A stretch of 63,500 bases of DNA from Prochlorococcus sp. AG-402-A08. GTDB taxonomy: Bacteria > Cyanobacteriota > Cyanobacteriia > PCC-6307 > Cyanobiaceae. The notes below the pieces were generated by a model. It made no database searches, was not told where the DNA came from, and was given only the letters and a program-made list of their open reading frames with translations. The position numbers and the translations under genes are program-made. How positions within the stretch are numbered: position 1 is the stretch's first letter; every line of letters begins with the position of its first letter. The stretch lies in the NCBI GenBank assembly GCA_003279585.1, contig QCHH01000007.1, positions 1 through 63,500 on the forward strand, given 5' to 3'. Positions 1-7,955 of the stretch are shown in pieces.

Positions 1-1116
1 AAAAATTTTAGCTCTTTGTAAATGCTTTAAGGGATTATCTTCTAAAGGAAATAATTCCCATGGGTTACTGGATTTTCCTTCTATACCAAGTGATTTAAGC
101 CATTTATTATGAGTCTCTTCATCACTCCAATCGCATATAGTGCATTTTGATGCAATTAAAGCAGTCTTCGCTAATGAATATTTATTATTTAATTTTAGAG
201 ATTGATTGTATTGATTTATAGCATCCCCGTAATTACCAAGACCTTTCAATATGAGTCCCAGGTTGTAATGAGCTTTAGCGAAATCAGGTTTGATTTCAAT
301 TGCTTTGCGAGTAGATAATTCTGCTTCTTGTGATTTGCCAAGGTCTCTCAAAATGATTCCTAGATTTAAATGAGCATTTGCGAAATCAGGTTTGATTGTA
401 ATTGCTTTACGAGTGGATAATTCTGCTTCTTGTAATTCACCAAGATCTTTCAAAATGATTCCTAGATTTAAATGAGCATTTGCGAAATCAGGTTTGATTG
501 TAATTGCTTTACGAGTGGATAATTCTGCTTCTTGTGATTTTCCTAGATCATTCAATAAGATGCCCAAATTTGAATGAGCATCTGCGTAATAAGGATTCAG
601 TTCAAGTGCTTTGCGTTGTGATAATTCTGCTTCCTTTAATTCACCCAGATCTTTCAAAACATTGCCAAGATTGCAATGCGCTTCTGCGAAATCAGGTTTA
701 AGTTGAATTGCTTTGCGTTGTGATAATTCTGCTTCTTTTAATTCGCCCAGATCTCTCAAAACATTGCCAAGATTGCAATGAGCAGTAGCGTAATCAGGTT
801 TGATTGTAATTGCTTTGCGTTGTGATAATTCTGCTTCTTTTAATTTGCCATGATTTTTTAGAATCACCCCATAATTAGAAAAAACTATATGATCATTAAA
901 TCCTTGATTTATGAAATATTGATAAAGTTTTGCTGCTTCTTGAATATTGCCTTCTAAATGAAACTTAATTGCTTGATTAATTATTTGTTCTTTAGAAGGA
1001 GTATTAGTAGTAATAGTTATATTTTCTTTGATTTCTTCTAAAGAAAATGGTTCTGTGATTGTGAATATTTTCTCTTGTTTTCCTTCTTCCTTTTGATTTC
1101 TTTTTCCTTGGGTCAA
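1..1116 (-). CDS. TPR-repeat protein, C-terminus beyond window edge
   Basis: Read on the minus strand from a TTG codon at 1116, the frame is open for 372 codons to the window edge, so the gene is incomplete. After about 60 residues it carries roughly eight 34-residue TPR units, each with a core like LGNVLKDLGELKEAELSxRKAI, then a non-TPR part containing CDWSDEETHNKW and PWELFPLEDNP. TPR arrays are protein-binding scaffolds. The DW...P.LF.L.DNP stretch resembles the linker before the catalytic domain in cyanobacterial TPR-glycosyltransferases of the SPINDLY/OGT type, but that domain lies outside the window. The TTG start is supported by its paralogue at 3698-4291, which has the same TTG-ACC start and the same upstream sequence. 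Catalytic function is not determinable here. Confidence 0.75.
   Translation of the reverse strand, partial: MTQGKRNQKEEGKQEKIFTITEPFSLEEIKENITITTNTPSKEQIINQAIKFHLEGNIQEAAKLYQYFINQGFNDHIVFSNYGVILKNHGKLKEAELSQRKAITIKPDYATAHCNLGNVLRDLGELKEAELSQRKAIQLKPDFAEAHCNLGNVLKDLGELKEAELSQRKALELNPYYADAHSNLGILLNDLGKSQEAELSTRKAITIKPDFANAHLNLGIILKDLGELQEAELSTRKAITIKPDFANAHLNLGIILRDLGKSQEAELSTRKAIEIKPDFAKAHYNLGLILKGLGNYGDAINQYNQSLKLNNKYSLAKTALIASKCTICDWSDEETHNKWLKSLGIEGKSSNPWELFPLEDNPLKHLQRAKIF
348..535. repeat. Exact 86-bp repeat with 102-bp period inside the TPR gene
   Basis: Bases 348-433 and 450-535 are identical, and the period is 102 bp, exactly one 34-residue TPR unit. Neighbouring units are similar but diverged. 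This pattern fits recent unit duplication by slippage or unequal recombination, so TPR number may differ between strains. Confidence 0.8.
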
Positions 1117-1191
1117 AGTATTTGTTTTGAAAAGGATCTATTAATGAGGATTATACCTTGCATTAAAGTTTTGACTTTCAAAATAAATTGA
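1111..1191 (-). promoter_or_regulatory. Duplicated upstream region with -10 TATAAT, copy 1
   Basis: This stretch, from the TTG start of the edge TPR gene into its 5' flank, aligns over about 80 bp with 4285-4365 upstream of the second TPR gene. Both copies contain a minus-strand TATAAT (here 1150-1155) about 35 bases before the start codon, which I read as the -10 element. No clear -35 is present at 17 bases. Confidence 0.5.
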
Positions 1192-1721
1192 TGATCTGCA
1201 ATGTCAGCAGTCGTCCATCCCCATGAAAGGAGAAGTGATTAGTTCAGACTCATAATGCCTTAAGCGTTTTTATCGCAATCCCGCCGCTCGTCCCGCCAAA
1301 TCGAAATAGCACCCTAAAAGAAAACTAGTTATAACAGAGGCTAAATAGAAAATGACCTTTTAAACAAGAGATGGAATTAAGAGCAGGTTTTGCTGCTGAC
1401 TTGCTTGCTCAAGGTCATAGCTGCACCGTTACAACGACCGAAATGTCCAAAAAATAAGTCTTAAGTAGACGGCAAGCGAGTCTAATCACATCGAAGACAA
1501 TGGACTTGATCGTTAAAGACTTCGATCAGATCGACATTCAGTGGCCACAAATGTTTGTATAATTGCTAGGTAAATCTCGAAGAGGGGATACAAAAAGCAC
1601 TACTTCAGAACCAATCAAGTGGTGTTGCAGCATGCGTAAAACATATAATTTACTTGGCTGGATTAGCTGCTGATTCCTCGTATAACAATCGAGTTAGAAA
1701 AATCTAGTATTTATATCTTTT
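1192..1721. other. Gene-free region with decayed coding-like fragments
   Basis: No intact gene is seen. The stretch looks less AT-rich than its surroundings. On the plus strand it holds short open pieces that read like protein but stop early: a 28-codon ORF from ATG at about 1371 (MELRAGFAADLLAQGHS...), a piece reading MDLIVKDFDQIDIQWPQMFV and stopping near 1560, and a piece reading SSGVAACVKHIIYLAGL and stopping near 1707. They are in different frames. A degraded gene is a plausible explanation; I do not recognise the family. Confidence 0.3.
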
Positions 1722-3701
1722 TTATTTTCTAGTTATTTTTTTTCCATTTAGATAAAGTACATCAAGTTTTGTAGTTACAAGGAAACTAATAGCTTCTGCA
1801 GGTTTCTCAACAATAGGTTCTTTAGGACCATTAAATGAGGTGTTAAGTACGACTGAAAATCCTGAGAGTTCTTTAAGTTTCTTAAGTATTAAAAAAAGCC
1901 CCCCTGTTTCTTCAGTAACGGTTTGGACCCGTGCAGAACCATCTACATGGGTAATTGCAGGTAGATTATTTTTTAGAACTTGAGCAGTAAAAAGCATAAA
2001 TGGGGATTCATTGGGCATCCCACTAAAGTACAAATCAACATCTTCTTTTAAAACTGCTGGTGCAAAAGGACGCCATTTCTCTCTTTGCTTTAACTCATTC
2101 ATACGGGCCCAATTTTCAGGATATGAAGGATTGATCAATAGTGAGCGATGTCCTAGAGCACGAGGACCAATTTCACTTCTTCCTTCAAACCAAGCAATAA
2201 TTTTATTTTCATGAAGATCTTTTGCTGCTGACTGTTCACAATCAATATTTTCTTCGATATTAATTTGATTTTCAAATTTCTTAATTGCACTATCTAGATC
2301 ATTCTTGCTATTTTTTAAACCAAGATAAGGTAAAGATAAATATGATTTTTGAGTACTTTTTAGACGCGGTTTATTTAGTAGATGGTGATAAGCATATTGT
2401 GCTCCTCCTAAAGACAAGCCACTGTCATCACAGTTCGGGGGAATATAGATATTTTTAAAAGCACTTTCTTTTAGTAAAAGTGAATTGGCAGGGCAATTTA
2501 ATGCTGTCCCACCTGAATAACAAAGAGTATCAATAGTAATTTGGTTGTTAAGACACATTTCTGAAATACAGTTGACTGTATATAAAAGAGTTTCTTCAAA
2601 AAGTTTCTGAGTACTAGCTGCAATATCAACGCAAATTGGTTCAAGGATTCGGTCTGTATTTCCTATGGGATCGAGATCATATCCATTTGATTTGGCCAAT
2701 CTTATACAATGTGAAATCCATGAATTAGTTCCTTTGGAAACAAGATCATAAGTAATTCCTTTCGAAACAAGATCATAAGCATTTCCAATCATGTCTCTGT
2801 TAAAGAAAACAGGTTTACCATAAGGAGCTAAACCCATAACTTTTCCTTCACCAAAGAGACCGAAACCTAGAAAAAGACCAACTTGTTGATATAAGGAGCC
2901 GAGAGTTAGATGATGCGGAAAAATAGGAAGAATTTTATTTGATTCTCCATAAAAAACCATTCCGTTGAGAGGACCAGTTTCTGCCCCACCATCATGGGTG
3001 ATAATTATAGAATTTTCAGATTTACAGTTATAAAAGGCAGAAGCGGCATGTGCTATATGATGATCAATAGAGACACCTGGTATAAGTCTTCCTTTTAATG
3101 TGATACGCAGTGGAAAATGGAAAAGATATTCGATTTGTTCTTTTTCACTTAATAAATACTGAATGTTTATTTGAGAAAGATCTTTTAAGCAATGTTCTTT
3201 ATGCCAAAGGTTTATTTGATCAAAATGTGCCAAATTACTTGTTATTCCTAAATCTTCTTTTTTAATCTTTTTATATTCAGGAAATAAATTCCTAATGCTA
3301 TAATTATGTCTGTTTGAATAAATTTTTTCTATATAACCACTATTTACTAAATGTCTTTCAAAATTATCATAACCTTGAGTGGAAATTTTTTCGTAAAGAG
3401 TTGATCTAAATTTTTTATTAGGATGTTCGCCATATTCAATTTTTAATTCTTTAGGACGATCAACTACTACAATCTCCCAGCTCTGAGTAGAAGTAATCGC
3501 AATCATATCAATATCTTCTATTTCTAATCTTGCATTTAATAAGCATTCTTCAATATGAGAAACACTAATTCCAAAAGAATGTTTAGCTCTGTTATGTCTT
3601 TCTCTAATTAAATTACATTTAGGTATACCATTTACTAAAATCGATACGCCTGCATCGTGGCCAAAGTGAAGTCCTAATATTACATTTTGATTGTCTTTCA
3701 T
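1722..3701 (-). CDS. Carbamoyltransferase, NodU/CmcH family
   Basis: The 659-residue product matches the NodU/CmcH/HypF-C carbamoyltransferase family. These enzymes move a carbamoyl group from carbamoyl phosphate to a hydroxyl of a sugar or antibiotic via a carbamoyl-adenylate. Seen in the sequence: an N-terminal LGLHFGHDAGVSIL ATPase-fold start, the metal-binding DHHIAHAASAFY motif near residue 213, and the C-terminal EGRSEIGPRALGHRSLL and WRPFAPAVL signatures near residues 505-550. Its ATG overlaps the stop of the TPR gene upstream by four bases (ATGA), which implies one transcript and coupled translation. In marine cyanobacteria such enzymes commonly sit with surface-glycan genes, so an envelope-sugar acceptor is a reasonable inference. 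A nine-residue stretch, YDLVSKG-x-x, is repeated in tandem near residues 307-322. Confidence 0.92.
   Translation of the reverse strand: MKDNQNVILGLHFGHDAGVSILVNGIPKCNLIRERHNRAKHSFGISVSHIEECLLNARLEIEDIDMIAITSTQSWEIVVVDRPKELKIEYGEHPNKKFRSTLYEKISTQGYDNFERHLVNSGYIEKIYSNRHNYSIRNLFPEYKKIKKEDLGITSNLAHFDQINLWHKEHCLKDLSQINIQYLLSEKEQIEYLFHFPLRITLKGRLIPGVSIDHHIAHAASAFYNCKSENSIIITHDGGAETGPLNGMVFYGESNKILPIFPHHLTLGSLYQQVGLFLGFGLFGEGKVMGLAPYGKPVFFNRDMIGNAYDLVSKGITYDLVSKGTNSWISHCIRLAKSNGYDLDPIGNTDRILEPICVDIAASTQKLFEETLLYTVNCISEMCLNNQITIDTLCYSGGTALNCPANSLLLKESAFKNIYIPPNCDDSGLSLGGAQYAYHHLLNKPRLKSTQKSYLSLPYLGLKNSKNDLDSAIKKFENQINIEENIDCEQSAAKDLHENKIIAWFEGRSEIGPRALGHRSLLINPSYPENWARMNELKQREKWRPFAPAVLKEDVDLYFSGMPNESPFMLFTAQVLKNNLPAITHVDGSARVQTVTEETGGLFLILKKLKELSGFSVVLNTSFNGPKEPIVEKPAEAISFLVTTKLDVLYLNGKKITRK
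2737..2779. repeat. 27-bp tandem duplication in the carbamoyltransferase gene
   Basis: A 16-base core is identical at 2737-2752 and 2764-2779, and the surrounding 27-base units are near-identical. It encodes YDLVSKGIT followed by YDLVSKGTN. It is in frame and so adds nine residues, probably in a surface loop. Confidence 0.75.
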
Positions 3702-4291
3702 GATTTTAATTTCTCAAGACCTTGTAATACTTGACCAAGAAATGTATAAGCATTTATGAGCTCAGGATTAAGATCAATAGATTTTCGATAAGATAATTCT
3801 GCTTCTTTTAATTTACCAAGATCTTTTAATATGTTACCCAGATTGATATGAGCTTGAGCAAAATCAGGATTAAGTTCAATTGCTTTGCGCATAGATAATT
3901 CTGCTTCTTTTGATTTGCCAAGATCATTTAATATGTTACCCAGATTGGAATGAGCTTGAGCAAAATCAGGTTTAATTTCAATCGCTTTGCGATATGACAA
4001 TTCTGCTTCTAGTAATTTGCCTAGATTTTTTAATATGACTCCATAATTAGCTAAAACTCTATGATCATTAAAATCTTGATTTATACAATACTGATAATAT
4101 TTTGTGGCTTCTGGAATATTTCCTTTTAGATGAAACTGAATTGCTTGATTAATTATTTGTTCTTTAGAAAGTTGAGAAGAAGTAGTAGTATTAACAGTAA
4201 TATTTCCTTGATTTTCTCTATAAGAAAATGGAACTGAGAATGTTTTGACTTCAAATTCTGCTTGCTTTTGATTCCTTTCCTCCTCGGTCAA
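3698..4291 (-). CDS. TPR-repeat protein, short paralogue
   Basis: The 197-residue product starts at TTG (4291-4289). It has a short polar N-terminus and about four TPR units (EAELSYRKAIEIKPDFAQAH type), ending soon after the last unit with no catalytic domain. It is clearly paralogous to the TPR gene at the left edge: both have the motif SKEQIINQAI-FHL-GNI-EA before the repeats and the same upstream flank. It precedes the carbamoyltransferase with an ATGA overlap, so the two are probably co-translated. A scaffold or partner role for the enzyme is inferred. Confidence 0.85.
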   Translation of the reverse strand: MTEEERNQKQAEFEVKTFSVPFSYRENQGNITVNTTTSSQLSKEQIINQAIQFHLKGNIPEATKYYQYCINQDFNDHRVLANYGVILKNLGKLLEAELSYRKAIEIKPDFAQAHSNLGNILNDLGKSKEAELSMRKAIELNPDFAQAHINLGNILKDLGKLKEAELSYRKSIDLNPELINAYTFLGQVLQGLEKLKS

Positions 4292-4365
4292 TTTATTTGT
4301 TTTGCAAAGGATCTATTAATGGGATTATACCTTGCAATAGAGTTTTGACTTTCAAAATAAATTGA
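4285..4365 (-). promoter_or_regulatory. Duplicated upstream region with -10 TATAAT, copy 2
   Basis: This is the counterpart of 1111-1191, with a minus-strand TATAAT at 4324-4329. It is the likely promoter of the TPR-carbamoyltransferase pair. Confidence 0.5.
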
Positions 4366-4421
4366 ACCTATTCAACTTAATCAGTACTTGATCAACATAA
4401 AAGAAAAAGGAAGTAATTGAT

Positions 4422-4565
4422 TCAGCTCCTTGGATTGTTAGTTCCGAGTCCTTTTGCAAGTCTTCTCCAGACTTTTGTTTTGCGACCTTGAGGAGTAACT
4501 AGCCATCCTCGTCCACATTCGATCTTGATATTTTGGTGCAGAATTGCTATATCGGCAAGTATCAC
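4422..4565 (-). CDS. Small hypothetical ORF, 47 residues
   Basis: This is a short reading frame from GTG at 4565 to TGA at 4422. The product is basic, with a central IECGRGWLVTPQGRKTKVW stretch and C-terminus LAKGLGTNNPRS. The G/W-rich composition looks protein-like and the local GC is above average. An in-frame TGA two codons before the GTG leaves no better start. It could be a genuine small protein or the tail of a decayed gene. No family was recognised. Confidence 0.35.
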   Translation of the reverse strand: MILADIAILHQNIKIECGRGWLVTPQGRKTKVWRRLAKGLGTNNPRS

Positions 4566-4634
4566 GACATGTCAAGATGACTCAGAGAATTTCACCGATC
4601 TCTGAGGTCTATTGGTATCACTATGTTTTTGGTA

Positions 4635-4708
<74 letters not shown>

Positions 4709-4991
4709 AAAAGTAGATTCTCTAGAAAAGACAAGCATGAAAGCCCTGATCTGAAAACCAACTATTTTAGACTACATACTGACGATGCTCGCCACAAGCA
4801 GAATTAAGCAGACCAACAATACTTTAGTTAGTCATCTTAAGTAACTGACTCTTTTCCACAGATAGCAATAAAGAGATTCACATCGTAGAAATTAAGCATT
4901 TGTATATTCTTATTGGCGATTTCTAGCTTTTGTAGCTTTTTCTATTTTATAAGAGCTTCTTAGAAGTTGAAGATTAATTTTACTACTTCTG

Positions 4992-5855
4992 ATGATTAGG
5001 CCTTATCTTGGATATATAGAAATGATAGAGATGATTTCAAGAAGATTGACCAAGACGCAAAAAGCTCAGATTCTAGAAGCCTATAAGGCTGGAGATAATA
5101 CCAATCTTATAGCAAAAAATTATAATTGTACTCCCAATACTATAAATAGAACTGTTAAAACCTTATTGACAGAAAATGAATATACACTTTTAAAGAAAAA
5201 TAGGGCAAAGATTAGTAATAAAAAAGAAATGTTGGTTAATAATAAAATTGTCAAAGAGAAGAAGGAAGATTTAAAAAAAGAAAACTCATTAATCTCATTT
5301 AAAGAAGAAATTAATAAAGATGATTTGAAGTTAAAAGTTAATAATGGGTCTCATGAATCTGAGTTTAATGAGAGAGGTTCTTTAGTTTATGTTGATACTG
5401 AGCATTTGGTTGGGGATTTAGACTCTGGTGATCTAATAAATAAAAACCATAATAAGGATGAAAATAATCAAAATTCTGATAATAACTTTGAGGAGATACC
5501 TCCCCTTATTTCTAGTTTTGATTTTGATCTAAAAAGTCAAACATTGGACTTTGAAATACTTAATTATAAAAGCCTTCCTGAGAGTGTTTATATGATTGTG
5601 GATAAAAAGGTTGAGCTGGATTTACAACCTATTTCTGATTTACCAGAATGGAGCTTTTTACCTGAGAATGAATTAAAAAGAAATGCAATTTTACTATTTT
5701 CTAACCAACGTTCTGCAAAAAGAATTTGTTCAAGAAATCAAAGGGTTATTAAGATTCCAAATACAAGTATTTTTCATCTTTCAAAATCATATTTAATTTC
5801 AAAGGGTATTACTAGATTAATTCTTGAAGATTCAATAATAGGTTTGGATGATTAA
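4992..5855 (+). CDS. HTH-domain protein conserved in marine picocyanobacteria
   Basis: The 287-residue product begins with a helix-turn-helix of the transposase/Hin-like type at about residues 16-60 (LTKTQKAQILEAYKAGDNTNLIAKNYNCTPNTINRTVK, shown as overlapping motifs). An acidic, Asn/Asp/Lys-rich low-complexity centre (about 75-190) follows, and then a conserved C-terminal block (SNQRSAKRICSRNQRVIKIP, then LSKSYLISKGITRLIL). I recall similar HTH + linker + C-block proteins in marine Synechococcus and Prochlorococcus but not their function. DNA binding is inferred from the HTH. An upstream start other than the ATG at 4992 is not needed; MIEMISRRLTK at residue 11 is a possible alternative. Confidence 0.8.
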   Translation: MIRPYLGYIEMIEMISRRLTKTQKAQILEAYKAGDNTNLIAKNYNCTPNTINRTVKTLLTENEYTLLKKNRAKISNKKEMLVNNKIVKEKKEDLKKENSLISFKEEINKDDLKLKVNNGSHESEFNERGSLVYVDTEHLVGDLDSGDLINKNHNKDENNQNSDNNFEEIPPLISSFDFDLKSQTLDFEILNYKSLPESVYMIVDKKVELDLQPISDLPEWSFLPENELKRNAILLFSNQRSAKRICSRNQRVIKIPNTSIFHLSKSYLISKGITRLILEDSIIGLDD

Positions 5856-5866
5856 GAATTCTAAAA

Positions 5867-6097
5867 TTAATTTTTATCATTTTTATTAATCATTAATACT
5901 GAAGTTAATCCTCCAGAAATGAATCCTAGAGTAAAAGATGAGCCAATTAAGAAGCCAATTGGAAGCGCTACGGTTTTATTAATTAGAAAATCTAAACTAT
6001 ATTTCTTTCCTAGATTCTGAGATCCAAGGCAAAGGAAGAAAATTAATAATGTGGCTGTGGCAATATTTAGAGTTAAAAGTTTTAATTTAAAAAACAT
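5867..6097 (-). CDS. Small membrane protein, two predicted TM helices
   Basis: The 76-residue product has hydrophobic segments at about residues 8-24 (LNIATATLLIFFLCLGS) and 43-68 (VALPIGFLIGSSFTLGFISG), joined by a short polar loop, with a short charged C-terminus. The length, spacing and closing GGLTSVLMI resemble small LapA-like membrane proteins of cyanobacteria, but the match is too weak for a name. It lies between the convergent HTH gene and rsmI. Confidence 0.65.
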   Translation of the reverse strand: MFFKLKLLTLNIATATLLIFFLCLGSQNLGKKYSLDFLINKTVALPIGFLIGSSFTLGFISGGLTSVLMINKNDKN

Positions 6098-6152
6098 TTT
6101 GAAAATTTCTCTAATTAAAATTTATCTTTTAATTAGCTTTAATTGAAAAAGT

Positions 6153-7037
6153 TTATTTGTCAAGTCTCTTATGTAATTTAGAATAAAGCCATTTTTTTTC
6201 ATATCCTGTTTCTTCTGCGACTTTTCTAGCTGCAATATTAGATTTCTCGCCTTTATTGATTAATATATTGAGTTTATTTAATGCTTCTAATTCACTTATT
6301 CTATCTTTCTTATTATTATTTCCACCTAGAACTATTGTAAATTCTCCTTTTGGCTTGTTTTTAATAAAATATTTTATTACCTCATCAATTGTCTTTCCGA
6401 TTGATTCTTCATATCTTTTTGTAAGCTCTCTTGCGATTTGAATAGGGCGTTCTTTCCCGCATGAAATAGATAAATCTTCTAAGAGTTTAATTAATTGATG
6501 TGGTGATTCATAGATTATTGTCGTTCTTTTTTCTTGAGAGATTTCCTCCAAACGTTTCTTCCTGAGGCTTTGTTTCTTTGGCAAAAACCCTTCAAAGCAA
6601 AATCTTTCTGAGGGCAATCCACTAATTACTAATGCTGTAGTTGCTGCGCAAGGTCCTGGTATGCAAATCACTTCATGACTATTGCACCTGGCAGCATGAA
6701 CAAGTTCTTGCCCAGGATCGTTTATCCCAGGCAAACCAGCATCACTGATTAAAGCAAGACTCCCACTACTTTCAAGAATGTCTAATAATTGAGATTGACG
6801 ACTTTTGTAATTGTGTTTGTGATAGCTAAGGAGTGGTACTTTTGATTTTATTAGTTTCAATAATTGTCCACTTCTACGAGTATCCTCACAGGCTATTAGT
6901 GAAGCAGTCTTTAGAATGTGCTTTGCCCTTGGAGATAAATCGCCTAAGTTACCTATTGGAGTACCTACTATGTAGAGAGTCCCTGGATAAGGTTCCGATC
7001 TTTCTTGTTGATGCTGGTGATCTTCTATTAAATCCAT
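6153..7037 (-). CDS. rsmI: 16S rRNA (cytidine-1402 2'-O)-methyltransferase RsmI
   Basis: RsmI adds the 2'-O-methyl group to C1402 in the ribosomal decoding centre, using SAM. The product is recognised from GTLYIVGTPIGNLGDLSPRA near the N-terminus, ACEDTRRSGQLL, SYHKHN, LISDAGLPGINDPGQELV and VICIPGPCAATTALVISGLP, all RsmI/YraL hallmarks. A longer open frame reaches 7226, but the extra 63 residues lie antisense to cysQ and look nothing like the family. ATG at 7037 gives 294 residues, near the family norm. That ATG lies one base from the divergent cysQ ATG at 7039, so each gene's leader lies within the other gene. Confidence 0.93.
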   Translation of the reverse strand: MDLIEDHQHQQERSEPYPGTLYIVGTPIGNLGDLSPRAKHILKTASLIACEDTRRSGQLLKLIKSKVPLLSYHKHNYKSRQSQLLDILESSGSLALISDAGLPGINDPGQELVHAARCNSHEVICIPGPCAATTALVISGLPSERFCFEGFLPKKQSLRKKRLEEISQEKRTTIIYESPHQLIKLLEDLSISCGKERPIQIARELTKRYEESIGKTIDEVIKYFIKNKPKGEFTIVLGGNNNKKDRISELEALNKLNILINKGEKSNIAARKVAEETGYEKKWLYSKLHKRLDK

Positions 7038-7038
7038 T

Positions 7039-7953
7039 ATGTCAATTGATCTTGTTGTGCCAGAAGAGGTCGAATTAACGACTTTATTGGATGAGCTTAG
7101 AAAGCTTAGCTGGGCTTCCGCTGATGTATTGAAGGCATATGCGAGAGGGGAACAACCTCCATATGGTTTCCAAAAATCTTTAACTATTGAAGAAGGAGGC
7201 GATGGACCAGTATCAGCAGCTGACATGGCAGTGAATGAATTATTGATCTCTGGATTGAAGGATAATCTTACTTTTAAGGAATGGGATATTTTAAGTGAGG
7301 AAACTTCTAAGGAAAAAAGTTTTCAGCTAGACAATTTTGAAAGAGATTGGTGTTGGATCCTTGACCCCCTCGATGGGACAAAGGATTTTCTTCAAGGGTC
7401 AGAAAATTATGCAGTTCATATTGCTTTGGCGTACAAACAAAAGCCAAAAATTGGAATAGTATTAATTCCTGAAAAGAATGAATTATGGTTTGGAATTGTT
7501 GGTATTGGCGCATGGTTTGAAAATCGTGATGGTTGTAAAAATAATTTTTCTTTTAGTGAAAGGATGGATATATCAAAAATGGTTCTAATTTCAAGCAAAA
7601 ATCATCAACAATCAATACTTAAAAAACTTCTATCAACCATGTGCTTTGCAGAGACAAAAACAATAGGTAGTGTCGGTTGCAAAGTCGCTTCGATTTTGAG
7701 AGGAGAAGCAGATGTTTATATATCTCTTTCAGGAAAAACTTCACCAAAGGATTGGGATATGGCTGCTCCGCATGCACTTATTGAAGCAGCTGGTGGGATC
7801 TTCTCTCACGCAGATGGAACAAATTTAATTTATCAAAGCACAAACTATTTTCAGTCAGGTTGTTTAATAGCAAGTCATGGGAAATCTCATCAAAAAATTT
7901 GTCAAAAAGTTATGGAATTTTTCTCTATAGAAGAACCTAAATATATAGTCTGA
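7039..7953 (+). CDS. cysQ: 3'(2'),5'-bisphosphate nucleotidase CysQ
   Basis: CysQ hydrolyses 3'-phosphoadenosine 5'-phosphate (and PAPS) to AMP, removing an inhibitory by-product of sulfate assimilation. The 304-residue product has inositol-monophosphatase superfamily motifs: GPVSAADMAVNELL, the metal-binding WILDPLDGTKDFL near residue 110, and DWDMAAPHALIEAAGG near residue 235. It is transcribed divergently from rsmI with a single base between the start codons, and ends two bases from the convergent pnp stop. Confidence 0.92.
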   Translation: MSIDLVVPEEVELTTLLDELRKLSWASADVLKAYARGEQPPYGFQKSLTIEEGGDGPVSAADMAVNELLISGLKDNLTFKEWDILSEETSKEKSFQLDNFERDWCWILDPLDGTKDFLQGSENYAVHIALAYKQKPKIGIVLIPEKNELWFGIVGIGAWFENRDGCKNNFSFSERMDISKMVLISSKNHQQSILKKLLSTMCFAETKTIGSVGCKVASILRGEADVYISLSGKTSPKDWDMAAPHALIEAAGGIFSHADGTNLIYQSTNYFQSGCLIASHGKSHQKICQKVMEFFSIEEPKYIV

Positions 7954-7955
7954 TT

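Noticed and set aside
7038-7226. N-terminal extension of rsmI
   Set aside because: It is antisense to cysQ and has no RsmI-like sequence; the ATG at 7037 gives the normal length.
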